Of a DNA stretch of 64,000 bases, positions 44,395-53,053 are shown one piece after another; position 1 is the stretch's first letter; each line of letters opens with the position of its first letter. The position numbers and the translations under genes are program-made. Location of the stretch: contig NZ_JAMKFA010000012.1 of assembly GCF_025499515.1 (NCBI RefSeq), forward strand, positions 62,001-126,000. Direction: 5' to 3'. The DNA comes from Flavobacterium odoriferum (GTDB taxonomy: Bacteria > Bacteroidota > Bacteroidia > Flavobacteriales > Flavobacteriaceae). Below the pieces are notes generated by a model. That model made no database searches and was not told the DNA's origin. It worked only from the letters and a program-made list of their open reading frames with translations.

Positions 44395-45827
44395 TAGAAT
44401 TGAAAATAAATAAATTCTTTATAATCGGAATACACACCTAAAGCTAATAATGCCATAATGGCCAAAGTTACTTTTACCCAACTTGCTTTACCCGATAAGG
44501 GTTCTACTTTTGAACGATTGAACCATTCAACCACAACAAAAGCCAACACCAAAAGCACCAATTCAAAGTTGTACCTTTCGTTACTCAAATACTCCGATTT
44601 AAAGTGTAAATCGGTTACCATTTTTTGTATATAACCTACTGCTTCTGAAATCGATTTAGCTCTAAAAAAAATCCAAGCAATTGTAGTTAAGGCAAATGTG
44701 CCTAAAATATTTAAAATGGTTTTTACACTACCTAAATCCCAACCCATTTCAATTTCGCCCATATTGGAACGGTTTTTATTTTGAAGTAATAAAGGTAAGA
44801 AGTAAATCGCATTCAATAATCCCCAAATAATAAACGTCCAATTGGCGCCATGCCAAAATCCGCTCACTAGGAAAATGATAAATGTATTTCTAACTTTCAT
44901 CCACATACCACCTTGACTGCCACCTAACGGAATATACAAGTAATCGCGGAACCAGGAAGATAACGAAATGTGCCAACGACGCCAAAACTCGGCAATGTCT
45001 CTAGAAAAATAAGGGTAATTGAAATTCTTTAATAAATCGATTCCAAACAATTTAGATGTTCCTAGTGCAATATCTGAATACCCTGAAAAATCGCCATAAA
45101 TTTGGAAGGCAAAATAAACAGCTCCTAACGCTAACGACAACGAATTCATAGATTCGTAATTGTCAAAAACAGCATTCGCATACGTAGCGCAACTATCAGC
45201 AATCACTACTTTCTTCACTAATCCCCAAATAATTTGATAAACACCTTCTTTTGCCTTTTCAAAATTAAAGTGACGTTTGATTTTTACCTGTGGTAATAAA
45301 TGTGTGGCTCTTTCGATGGGACCAGCTACCAAAAGTGGAAAGTAACTCACGAATAACGAATAATCTATAAAATTGCGTTCGGCGGTAATACGCTTGTAAT
45401 AGATATCAATCACGTATGACAAGCCATGAAACGTATAAAATGAAATTCCAACAGGAAGAATTAATTTTAGTAAAACAGGATTCGCTTGAAATCCGAAACC
45501 TTGTAATAAATCGGCAAACGATTGTGCAAAAAAATCATAATATTTAAAAACCCCTAAAAACCCTAAGTTGATTCCGATAGTAATCCACAACCATAACTTT
45601 CGTTTTTTATCCGAAGAGCTGTTTTCCATCATAATAGCACTGAAGTAATCCAATAAGGTAGAAAACACTAATAAGAATAGAAAACGCCAATCCCAACAGG
45701 AATAAAAGTAATAACTCGCGACAATTAATACCGCATTTTGAGTGGTTTTATTTTTATTAAACACCAACCAATACAGTAAAAATACAATGGGCAAAAAAAT
45801 GGCGAAGGATAAGGAGTTGAAGAACAT
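44394..45827 (-). CDS. MBOAT family O-acyltransferase
   Basis: A 477-residue polytopic membrane protein of the AlgI/DltB type. The family motifs FRDYLYIPLGGSQGG and SGFWHGANWTFIIWGLLNAI are present, with the invariant His in WHGANW. About ten to twelve hydrophobic helices can be followed. MBOAT proteins move an acyl group, usually acetyl, across the inner membrane for transfer to exported glycans. The neuC gene ends immediately before it and two SGNH partner genes follow, so the module probably O-acetylates the exported polysaccharide, possibly its nonulosonic acid. Confidence 0.93.
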   Translation of the reverse strand: MFFNSLSFAIFLPIVFLLYWLVFNKNKTTQNAVLIVASYYFYSCWDWRFLFLLVFSTLLDYFSAIMMENSSSDKKRKLWLWITIGINLGFLGVFKYYDFFAQSFADLLQGFGFQANPVLLKLILPVGISFYTFHGLSYVIDIYYKRITAERNFIDYSLFVSYFPLLVAGPIERATHLLPQVKIKRHFNFEKAKEGVYQIIWGLVKKVVIADSCATYANAVFDNYESMNSLSLALGAVYFAFQIYGDFSGYSDIALGTSKLFGIDLLKNFNYPYFSRDIAEFWRRWHISLSSWFRDYLYIPLGGSQGGMWMKVRNTFIIFLVSGFWHGANWTFIIWGLLNAIYFLPLLLQNKNRSNMGEIEMGWDLGSVKTILNILGTFALTTIAWIFFRAKSISEAVGYIQKMVTDLHFKSEYLSNERYNFELVLLVLAFVVVEWFNRSKVEPLSGKASWVKVTLAIMALLALGVYSDYKEFIYFQF

Positions 45828-46952
45828 TTAACTATCTCTAAATTGTTTTTGATGATTTAATTGCCAAATATCCTCATTTAAAAGGGATTTCAAAAATAAT
45901 TCGGCACTATTTCCTTTTCCAAAATCGCTTTCTGTTGGTTGTACTTTATGAGTATCTATAACATTTAGAGCATTAGAAATACTTTCCGATGTATAATCCA
46001 CATTGATAATATCTGCGTGAAGTGCCCTATTTTGTTGACGTGTACCAATATTGATAATGGGTAAACCGTAATAAGGTGCTTCTCTAATACCTGCGCTACT
46101 ATTTCCAATAATGAACTGAGATTTTTTTAATAAAGTTAAAAAATATTCAAATCGCAAAGATGGGAAAATTCGAAAACGAGGATTTCCTTTTAATCTTTCA
46201 TATGCTTTCAAAATGGTTTGACTTCCTAAATCGTTATTAGGATACACTACCACATAATTATGATAATCTTCTAATAAAGCATCTACAAAATTATCCGCAT
46301 ATTCCTGCATAAATTTGACTTCTGTAGTCACTGGATGGAACATTGCAACTGCATAGGTATCAAATGCAATTTCATAATACTGTTTTGCTGTTTCTAAATT
46401 AGGCAGTGTAGTAGAAAACATGATATCGACATCAGGAGAACCGATTGTAAAAATGGCATTTTCTAATTCACCCATTTGAATCAAACGTTTTTTTGCCTGC
46501 TTGTTAGAAACAAAATGTACGTGACTCATTTTACTGGTAGAGTGACGAATCAACTCATCAATAGTTCCCGAAACTTCACCACCTTCAATATGTGACACTA
46601 AAATATTATTCAAACTTCCAACAATAGCACCAGCTAATGCTTCTACTCTATCACCATGGATTACAATCATATCGGGTTCACACTGTTTTACATAAGCAGA
46701 TAATCCTTCAATAGTTTTGGCTAAAGTTAAATCCATCGTGGTTTCATGGGTGTGATTTTCAAACGTGTGAATATTCGAAAATCCACATCTTTCCACTTCT
46801 AACAAAGTAAAGCCGTATTCCTTTTGCAAATGCATACCCGTAACAAAAATAAAAGGCTCAAATTCGGGATGTGCTTCCAAAATTTGAATCAAGGATTTTA
46901 TTTTACCAAAATCGGCACGAGTACCCGTAAGAAAGAGGATTTTTTTGGACAT
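45828..46952 (-). CDS. neuC: UDP-GlcNAc 2-epimerase (hydrolysing), NeuC-like
   Basis: A 374-residue GT-B-fold epimerase opening ILFLTGTRADFGKIKSLIQI, the NeuC/NnaA signature. It also has VIHGDRVEALAGAIVGS, HIEGGEVSGTIDELIRHSTS and IGNSSAGIREAPYYGLPIIN. NeuC converts UDP-GlcNAc to ManNAc plus UDP, the first step to sialic acid. LegG-type relatives act on diacetamido sugars instead, but no legionaminic- or pseudaminic-specific gene is present here. It belongs with neuA and neuB, from which it is split by 1 kb of repeats and the GIY-YIG gene, and it has its own -7 box. Confidence 0.88.
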   Translation of the reverse strand: MSKKILFLTGTRADFGKIKSLIQILEAHPEFEPFIFVTGMHLQKEYGFTLLEVERCGFSNIHTFENHTHETTMDLTLAKTIEGLSAYVKQCEPDMIVIHGDRVEALAGAIVGSLNNILVSHIEGGEVSGTIDELIRHSTSKMSHVHFVSNKQAKKRLIQMGELENAIFTIGSPDVDIMFSTTLPNLETAKQYYEIAFDTYAVAMFHPVTTEVKFMQEYADNFVDALLEDYHNYVVVYPNNDLGSQTILKAYERLKGNPRFRIFPSLRFEYFLTLLKKSQFIIGNSSAGIREAPYYGLPIINIGTRQQNRALHADIINVDYTSESISNALNVIDTHKVQPTESDFGKGNSAELFLKSLLNEDIWQLNHQKQFRDS

Positions 46953-46974
46953 TTTATTAATTGATATAGGTTTG

Positions 46975-46982
46975 CAAATATA
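46975..46982 (-). promoter_or_regulatory. -7 box of neuC
   Basis: Minus-strand TATATTTG matches TAnnTTTG perfectly, 22 bases upstream of the neuC ATG. No -33 TTTG at standard spacing was found. It suggests that neuC and the downstream acylation genes can be transcribed separately from neuAB. Confidence 0.4.
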
Positions 46983-47047
46983 TGGCTTTTGATTAATTCT
47001 TTTTTAATCTAAATACAACTGAAATTCAATTCATCTTACTTACTAGA

Positions 47048-47071
47048 ATGTCAGACTGAGCTTGTCGAAGT
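47048..47071. repeat. Lone copy of the palindromic element (B orientation) beyond the nuclease 3' end
   Basis: ATGTCAGACTGAGCTTGTCG followed by AAGT is the same B arm that recurs in each 131/132-bp unit at 47416-47988. It lies 12 bases beyond the stop codon of the GIY-YIG gene, so the gene is bracketed by elements on both sides. Confidence 0.85.
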
Positions 47072-47082
47072 TCTTAGTAGCA

Positions 47083-47388
47083 CTAATCTTCTTTCCCAAA
47101 CTGAGTGTAATTCTTAGAAAATCTTACTAGTTTATCCCAATCTTCATCAATTAAAGCTTGTTTTTTTCTTCTGCTCCATCCTTTAATTTTTTTTTCAACC
47201 ATAATTGCTTGAGTAGGATCAGTAAACATTTCAAACCAAACTAATTCAACTGGTCTTCTTGAATAAGTATAAGCGTCTTTATCAACTCCTACGTTATGTT
47301 CATATAATCTTCTTTCAATACTATTAGTGATTCCTGTATAAAAGGAATCATCTTTACATTTTAAAATATAAACATAGAATAATTTCAT
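47083..47388 (-). CDS. GIY-YIG nuclease family protein
   Basis: A 101-residue single-domain nuclease. I start at the ATG at 47388 because the protein then begins MKLFYVYILKC, the usual first strand of YhbQ/UPF0213-like GIY-YIG proteins. The longer open frame runs into repeat DNA at 47416. The catalytic set is visible: Y5-V-Y, Y17-T-G, R26 and H31 in RRLYEHN, and E65 in VEKKIKGWSRRKKQALI. This family cleaves DNA, but a cellular role is not established. It is flanked by palindromic elements, in a position equivalent to the B-to-A linker of the adjacent tandem array, and lies between neuB and neuC. Confidence 0.88.
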   Translation of the reverse strand: MKLFYVYILKCKDDSFYTGITNSIERRLYEHNVGVDKDAYTYSRRPVELVWFEMFTDPTQAIMVEKKIKGWSRRKKQALIDEDWDKLVRFSKNYTQFGKED

Positions 47389-47415
47389 AAGATGTAATAT
47401 AAAACCGTTTTCAAT

Positions 47416-47988
47416 AGGCTTCGACAAGCTCAGCTTGACAAAGGTGAAATTACAAAATTAAAGAACTTTACTTTTCAACTGAAACTAATTGACTCTGATG
47501 TCAGACTGAGCTTGTCAAATTCATTTGTAGTAATATATATTTTCATTAGGCTTCGACAAGCTCAGCTTGACAAAGGTGAAATTACAAAATTAAAGAACTT
47601 TACTTTTCAACTGAAACTAATTGACTCTGATGTCAGACTGAGCTTGTCAAATTCATTTGTAGTAATATATATTTTCATTAGGCTTCGACAAGCTCAGCTT
47701 GACAAAGGTGAAATTACAAAATTAAATAACTTACTTTTCAACTGAAACTAATTGACTCCTATGTCAGACTGAGCTTGTCGAAGTCATTTGTAGCAATATA
47801 TATTTTCATTAGGCTTCGACAGGCTCAGCTTGACAAAGGTGAAATTACAAATTTAAATAACTTACTTTTCAACTGAAACTAATTGACTCCTATGTCAGAC
47901 TGAGCTTGTCGAAGTCATTTGTAGCAATATATATTTTCATTAGGCTTCGACAGGCTCAGCTTGACAAAGGTGAAATTACAAATTTAAA
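47416..47988. repeat. Tandem array: four full and one partial 131/132-bp units with palindromic arms
   Basis: Units start at 47416, 47548, 47680, 47811 and 47942 (periods 132, 132, 131, 131; the last stops after about 47 bases). Each begins with arm A (AGGCTTCGACAAGCTCAGC then TTGACAAAGG). After about 60 bases it holds arm B (GTCAGACTGAGCTTGTCGAA, or GTCAAA in units 1-2), the reverse complement of A over 15 bases. Units 1 and 2 look identical; units 3 and 4 share CCTATGTCAG and GTAGCAATAT. The open frame crossing the array is repeat-derived and not a gene. The array ends 14 bases before the neuB stop. Confidence 0.95.
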
Positions 47989-48002
47989 AGAACTATAAAA
48001 AT

Positions 48003-49043
48003 CTACTCAAAATCACCAAAATCCAATTGCTCATCATTTGCAATGTCTCTTGTCGCTTTTTTACCTAATAACGAATCAAAATGCTCTGCTAGAATCTTAC
48101 CAGTTCCAGGTCGCTTTACCCAAATATTCTCTTTGGTTAAGATTTCGCCTTTTTGAATAGAGGCAATAGAACAAACTGTTGCAAAAGCAAAATCAATCGT
48201 TACTTGCTCTTCATCTGCAGGTTGTTTGGTTCCACCACGCATTTGAGCCATTTCGGCACTATTGATGATTAATTCTTTTGTAGCTTGTTCATCCATACTA
48301 CATACAATATCTGGACCTGTTCGGTTCATGTGATCTGTAAAGTGTCGCTCTAAAATGGATGCACCTAATGCAACTGCACCTAAACAAGCATTATTATTTA
48401 AGGTATGATCTGATAATCCAAAAACCTTATCAGGAAACGCTTGATGCATTTCCATCATGGCGCCAAATCGAACTAAATGAATAGGTGTTGGATATAAATT
48501 AGTAGTATGTAATAAAGCCACAGGAACATTATGTTTGTCAAAAATGGCTACTGCTTTTTGAATACTTTCAATTGTATTCATACCTGTACTTAAAATGACT
48601 GGTTTTCCAAAAGAGGCAATATGTTCTAATAAAGGATAATTATTACATTCTCCAGAACCAATTTTATAGGCAGGTATATCAAACTTTTTTAAACGTTCGG
48701 CAGCAGCACGAGAAAATGGAGTAGATATAAAAATCATACCTTTACTTTCTACATAATTTTTTAATTCTAATTCGTCGTCTTCATTTAAAGCGCAACGCTC
48801 CATAATTTCATAAATGGAAACATCTGCATTTCCTGGAATTACTTTTTTAGCCGCGCCACTCATTTCGTCGGCAACAATATGTGTTTGGTGTTTGACTACC
48901 TCAACGCCAGCTCTATGTGCTGCATCAACCATTTCTTTGGCTACTTGCAAAGAACCTTCGTGATTGATTCCGATTTCTGCAATGACTAATGGTGGAAAAT
49001 CTTGACCAATTTTTCTTCCTGAAATTTCTATATAGGGATTCAT
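48003..49043 (-). CDS. neuB: N-acetylneuraminate synthase family protein (NeuB)
   Basis: A 346-residue enzyme that condenses phosphoenolpyruvate with an N-acetyl hexosamine to a nonulosonic acid. It has the NeuB TIM-barrel motifs [58 protein letters not shown] and GLSDHT. A C-terminal SAF/antifreeze-like domain follows (about 285-346, [14 protein letters not shown]). With NeuC present the product is most simply N-acetylneuraminic acid; legionaminic or related acids cannot be excluded. It lies 25 bases after neuA. Confidence 0.93.
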   Translation of the reverse strand: MNPYIEISGRKIGQDFPPLVIAEIGINHEGSLQVAKEMVDAAHRAGVEVVKHQTHIVADEMSGAAKKVIPGNADVSIYEIMERCALNEDDELELKNYVESKGMIFISTPFSRAAAERLKKFDIPAYKIGSGECNNYPLLEHIASFGKPVILSTGMNTIESIQKAVAIFDKHNVPVALLHTTNLYPTPIHLVRFGAMMEMHQAFPDKVFGLSDHTLNNNACLGAVALGASILERHFTDHMNRTGPDIVCSMDEQATKELIINSAEMAQMRGGTKQPADEEQVTIDFAFATVCSIASIQKGEILTKENIWVKRPGTGKILAEHFDSLLGKKATRDIANDEQLDFGDFE

Positions 49044-49048
49044 ATATT

Positions 49049-49080
49049 TAGTGATTAGTGAATAGTAATTAGTGTTTAGT
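49049..49080. repeat. TAGTGA(A)T-type short repeats across the neuA 3' end
   Basis: TAGTGATTAGTGAATAGTAA is followed by TTAGTGTTTAGT. The same string type recurs at 60231-60294. Here it covers the last codons and stop of neuA as well as the gap before neuB. Confidence 0.65.
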
Positions 49081-49731
49081 TTTATTTAAAAGAAATTGTG
49101 CGTAATCAAAATCTTCTTGTGTATCAATATCTACATTAGCAAAAGGATGATTTACTTCTAACGGAAAAGCATCTTTTGTAATGATTTCATTATTTAATAT
49201 TACAGATGCTTTTGTAATGTAAAGCAACCCATTTTCATAATACAAAGGTTCTAAATCTTGACTGCGTTGCCCTACTTCATAATTGTAAGGAATGAATTTA
49301 TGGTTTGTAATTTTTCCTAATTTATGATGACTTCGTGAAACGGTAAACAAACTGTTCACTTGTTTTTCTTGAAAAAGAACAAAGGCGTCTTGTAATAAAT
49401 TATCTGGACGCAGTGGATTAGTAGCTTGCAAAAGAATTACATTTTCAATTACTCCATCAATTGATTCTAAAACATGTTTTAGAGCAGAAACAGTAAGTTC
49501 AAAATCCCCTGAAAGTGATTGAGGTCTATCGATTACCAAAGCGCCATATTGTAACGCTACTTTTTTTATTGCTTCATCATCTGTGGAAACATAAACTGCG
49601 TCTATAAATTTGTGTTGTTGTGCATACAAAATACTGTGCGCCAACAAAGGAATACTACCTAATAGTTTTATATTTTTTCCTGGTAAGCGTTTTGAACCAC
49701 CTCTTGCAGGAATTATAGCTATTGTTTTCAT
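49069..49731 (-). CDS. neuA: CMP-nonulosonate cytidylyltransferase (NeuA family)
   Basis: A 220-residue nucleotidyltransferase activating the nonulosonic acid with CTP. N-terminal [20 protein letters not shown] is the CTP-binding loop of the family. Further motifs are [39 protein letters not shown] and [14 protein letters not shown]. The final residues KTKH and the stop codon are encoded by the intergenic-type repeat at 49049-49080, so the C-terminus may be repeat-derived. It lies 2 bases after a GT-A glycosyltransferase. Confidence 0.92.
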   Translation of the reverse strand: MKTIAIIPARGGSKRLPGKNIKLLGSIPLLAHSILYAQQHKFIDAVYVSTDDEAIKKVALQYGALVIDRPQSLSGDFELTVSALKHVLESIDGVIENVILLQATNPLRPDNLLQDAFVLFQEKQVNSLFTVSRSHHKLGKITNHKFIPYNYEVGQRSQDLEPLYYENGLLYITKASVILNNEIITKDAFPLEVNHPFANVDIDTQEDFDYAQFLLNKTKH

Positions 49732-49733
49732 CT

Positions 49734-50747
49734 TTAATACTGTTTAGCTTCTTCTGAAGTTAGACCTTTGAAACGCAAATACAATTGCCAAAAAGGTTTT
49801 CTAAAAATTAATCTCGAGAAAAATTTCATATAAAAATCATTCAAAACTCCAGAATATACTTTATTGTCAACACTATTTTCAAAAGTTGAGGAATCGGAAA
49901 TTATATTGTCAAACTCATCCAGCATCCAATTTTCTTTCACATTTCCTAAATGATAGGCGTAGTTATTTTGCGTAGATAATCTCCACAATCCCAAATCGGT
50001 AGCGGGTTTATCTAATAATAATTTTTCGCTATCTCCTCCTAAACTATAAGTTGAAAAACGTTGTTTTAGTACATCAAAGCTAACCCCTTTGTATGTGGCA
50101 ACAAAATGTCCTGCACCAATCAAAGCTGTCGTACTTCCTCTTGTTATAGTTAATTGTTTTTCTAAATGTATAGCTTTAAACAAGGATTCATTACCAATAC
50201 TTTTTGCAAAAGCTTCCATCCCAGCCTTAGCAACAACAGGTGAAAAAGCTGTATTTTTTGAAAAAAAAGTTTCACCAATTATATTTGCTGTATAGTATCT
50301 TAAATTTTTAGGATTTGGTACTGGCGAAACAACTCCTGCTCGAGGAAAAATCTCAAACACTTCATAAGTAGCTTTTTGCCAATTATTTAAGAACAAAACA
50401 TCTGCATCTGATATGGTAATTAAAGGAAATTGATGTCCAGACAATCCTTTTAAAATTGCGTTTAATTTTCCAATTGCAGTAGTATGAATAACTTCTTGTA
50501 ATTTGGCTTCTTGTTGTAACTGATTCAGATAGTTTACTACTTCAATACAACTTCCATTGTTTACAATAGTAATGTAAGTTTTGTCATGGCATGTTTTAAA
50601 AAGTGATTCCAAACACAACTGCAAAATTTGAAAACTATCTTTAAAATAATCGTTTTGATGCGGAATATAAACAGGAACAATTACCTGATGGTTGTAATCA
50701 GATTTTGAAAGAACTTTATCTTTATTAGGGTTGAAACCTACTCGCAT
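49734..50747 (-). CDS. Glycosyltransferase, GT-A fold (GT2-like)
   Basis: A 337-residue enzyme with a GT-A nucleotide-binding N-terminus (HQVIVPVYIPHQNDYF, ITIVNNGS) and the metal-binding DxD in TISDADVLFLNNW. It lacks membrane segments. It starts 10 bases inside the preceding gene, so translation is probably coupled, and is followed by neuA. Donor and acceptor are unknown. Confidence 0.8.
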   Translation of the reverse strand: MRVGFNPNKDKVLSKSDYNHQVIVPVYIPHQNDYFKDSFQILQLCLESLFKTCHDKTYITIVNNGSCIEVVNYLNQLQQEAKLQEVIHTTAIGKLNAILKGLSGHQFPLITISDADVLFLNNWQKATYEVFEIFPRAGVVSPVPNPKNLRYYTANIIGETFFSKNTAFSPVVAKAGMEAFAKSIGNESLFKAIHLEKQLTITRGSTTALIGAGHFVATYKGVSFDVLKQRFSTYSLGGDSEKLLLDKPATDLGLWRLSTQNNYAYHLGNVKENWMLDEFDNIISDSSTFENSVDNKVYSGVLNDFYMKFFSRLIFRKPFWQLYLRFKGLTSEEAKQY

Positions 50748-51886
50748 GTATCGTTTTCAATTTGTTGGTATAAAGCTACTATTTTTTGTTGGTTTGTTTT
50801 TAAATCAACGTATTCTTTAGCTAATTTATAATTTTTCATTGAAGCTGAGGCAATCCATTCTTGATTTTGAATAGCTTTTAAAATTAAATTTCTAATTTCT
50901 TCAATATCCTCAGGATCTTGAATTAAAAACCCATTATTACCTTCATCTATAATTTCAGCTGTTGCACCGCCTGGATTTGACTGAATAGGAAAAGCACCCA
51001 TAATCATAGCCTCCAATACTGTGTTAGGCATTCCATCTGAAATATTATTGCCTATATAAATAGCAGACTGACCCATTAATTTTAAAACATCTTCTTGCTT
51101 TAAACCATGCCTGTCATAGACTTGAAAAGGTAGTTTTTTATTATTAACGTAATCTTCAACAATTTTATGAGCTCCAAACACAACAACTGTATAATCATTT
51201 AATTGCTCTCTGACACTTTCTAATGCTTTGATAACATTCAAGGCTCTTCCAAAAAGATGGTGATATCCTTTTACGATGATTATTTTTCTATCTGCAAAAG
51301 GTTTTTTAAAATTTTCAAAAAAAGACAAATCATAACCACCACCAGTTGGAATTGCTCCGAGAAATTCCCCTTTAAAACCATTTTGGTTGGCTAAAACAGC
51401 ATCGCGGTTACAATCAGCAGTCATATAGTCTACTCTCGACAATACTTGATTTAATTTGGATTTATGATTTGGTAAGTTTTGATAGTAGAAAATATCATTA
51501 CCCCAACAGTTATATAACCATTTGATTTTAGAATATTTCAACATGGTTTTTACAATAGGATAAGAACAACTTTGCATTTCAAAACTCTGAACTAAATCAG
51601 GCTGAATGCTTTTGATTATTTTTTCTAACGCTTCGTTTTCTGTTACTTCTAAAAACGGACGAATTAATTGATAAAAGCTTGGAAACTTTTTAGAAAACCA
51701 ATGTTCTCCTTTTATGTAAGGTAATTTCCTTTTTTTCCATCCGGTAAATTGAATAATAGACTCAAGTGTATTTATTTTTCCTTTTCCTGAAATATCAAAC
51801 CAATACAATTCATGATCCGATTCTTTCAGATTTTCAATCCAACGAGTAGCATGAATAGAATGCATTGATAGTAAAAGGATTTTCAT
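50738..51886 (-). CDS. Glycosyltransferase family 4
   Basis: A 382-residue GT-B enzyme. N-terminus MKILLLSMHSIHATRWIENL is followed by the WGNDIFYYQNLP segment. The C-terminal site is IIIVKGYHHLFGRALNVIKA, VVVFGAHK and YIGNNISDGMPNTVLEAMIM, with the conserved Glu and GAFPIQSNPGG. It lies 2 bases after another GT-B gene in the long glycan run. Substrate unknown. Confidence 0.88.
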   Translation of the reverse strand: MKILLLSMHSIHATRWIENLKESDHELYWFDISGKGKINTLESIIQFTGWKKRKLPYIKGEHWFSKKFPSFYQLIRPFLEVTENEALEKIIKSIQPDLVQSFEMQSCSYPIVKTMLKYSKIKWLYNCWGNDIFYYQNLPNHKSKLNQVLSRVDYMTADCNRDAVLANQNGFKGEFLGAIPTGGGYDLSFFENFKKPFADRKIIIVKGYHHLFGRALNVIKALESVREQLNDYTVVVFGAHKIVEDYVNNKKLPFQVYDRHGLKQEDVLKLMGQSAIYIGNNISDGMPNTVLEAMIMGAFPIQSNPGGATAEIIDEGNNGFLIQDPEDIEEIRNLILKAIQNQEWIASASMKNYKLAKEYVDLKTNQQKIVALYQQIENDTCE

Positions 51887-51888
51887 TT

Positions 51889-53052
51889 TTAATTGTTCAA
51901 TATTATTTGTAATTCTTTAAAATAATTTTCAGCAGAGTTTTGGCTAATCATTTTAGCGTTCTTTTCTCCTTCATTTTTTCTTAAATTTTCATTCGCTATT
52001 AATTCTTTCATTTTCTGAATCAAAATATTTTTATCATTCGGAATTAAAAAAGGAGAATCTCCTAAAAGAGCACAACAACCTTTATGATTCGATGCAATAA
52101 CTGGCAATCCATACAACATATACTCCATAACTACATTTGGCGTACCTTCTATTTCGGAGACTAAAACTCCTATATCCAAAACATTTAACACCTCATGTAC
52201 GTCAACCCCTGAAAGCAAAGAAACCTTATCTTCAATATCTAGTTTTTTGATTAATTCAATTAGTTTGTTATACTTTTTTAGTGTATTCTCGTTGTTATCT
52301 TTATTTCCTAATAGTACTAAATGAATGTTAGTATTTAAAGCGATATGAGAAAATGCTTCAATTAATAACTCTTGATATTTTTCTTCTCTATAATGTGCTA
52401 TCATACCTATAATAAATGAATCTTTCGGTATTGATAAGTGCTCTTTTAAATTTTCTTTATCTAAATCTTGCTTTTCAATTGCTAAAAATTGCGGTAAAAT
52501 TTTTAATTTTTCTTGAGGAACTTTATAATACTCTTTAAATACTTGCAAACCATTTTCTGCATTTGCAATAATTGCTGGTGATTTTTCAACTGCAATTCTT
52601 TCTAACCAATCATAAAAACAAACTTCTAAACCTAATTGATGCCAAAAAGTGGTTTTTGCTCCTGTGAAATTATAAATTAATGAGGCTATTTTAGAAGGTC
52701 CATTCATAAATGGGACTAAAACATCTGGTTTTAACTTTCTAATTCCGAGAGTTATTTTTATTAAATATCTAAGAGCTCTTATCCCTTTTTTTAAATTCTT
52801 TACAGATAATTCATTTTTTACAGACAATGAAGGTTCACCAAAATAATTTACTTTATCAATTCCAATCTCGTTAAGAAAACTTTTAAACTCATCTGATTGG
52901 TCATTAGAATACGTTACAACAATTGAAACCGAACAATTATAGTGGTCTTTTACATATTTTGCAAATCCCAAAGCTTGACGTTCTGCCCCACCTAAAATAG
53001 CATCTTTAATAAGAATAACAACATTTTTATTTTGAAAACTAAAATCTGCCAT
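51889..53052 (-). CDS. Glycosyltransferase family 4
   Basis: A 387-residue GT-B enzyme with the N-terminal loop VILIKDAILGGAERQALGFA, then IIGMIAHYREEKYQELLIEA, LVLLGNKDN and VLVSEIEGTPNVVMEYMLYG. The family transfers sugars from nucleotide donors with retention of configuration. Donor and acceptor are not predictable. Confidence 0.9.
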   Translation of the reverse strand: MADFSFQNKNVVILIKDAILGGAERQALGFAKYVKDHYNCSVSIVVTYSNDQSDEFKSFLNEIGIDKVNYFGEPSLSVKNELSVKNLKKGIRALRYLIKITLGIRKLKPDVLVPFMNGPSKIASLIYNFTGAKTTFWHQLGLEVCFYDWLERIAVEKSPAIIANAENGLQVFKEYYKVPQEKLKILPQFLAIEKQDLDKENLKEHLSIPKDSFIIGMIAHYREEKYQELLIEAFSHIALNTNIHLVLLGNKDNNENTLKKYNKLIELIKKLDIEDKVSLLSGVDVHEVLNVLDIGVLVSEIEGTPNVVMEYMLYGLPVIASNHKGCCALLGDSPFLIPNDKNILIQKMKELIANENLRKNEGEKNAKMISQNSAENYFKELQIILNN

Positions 53053-53053
53053 G

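Noticed and set aside
47512..47745. 77-codon open frame across the repeat array
   Set aside because: The protein is just the 132-bp repeat translated twice (132 is a multiple of 3), so it stays open by repetition.
47416..47988. CRISPR array
   Set aside because: Units are 131/132 bp, nearly identical throughout, with no unique spacers and no cas genes nearby.
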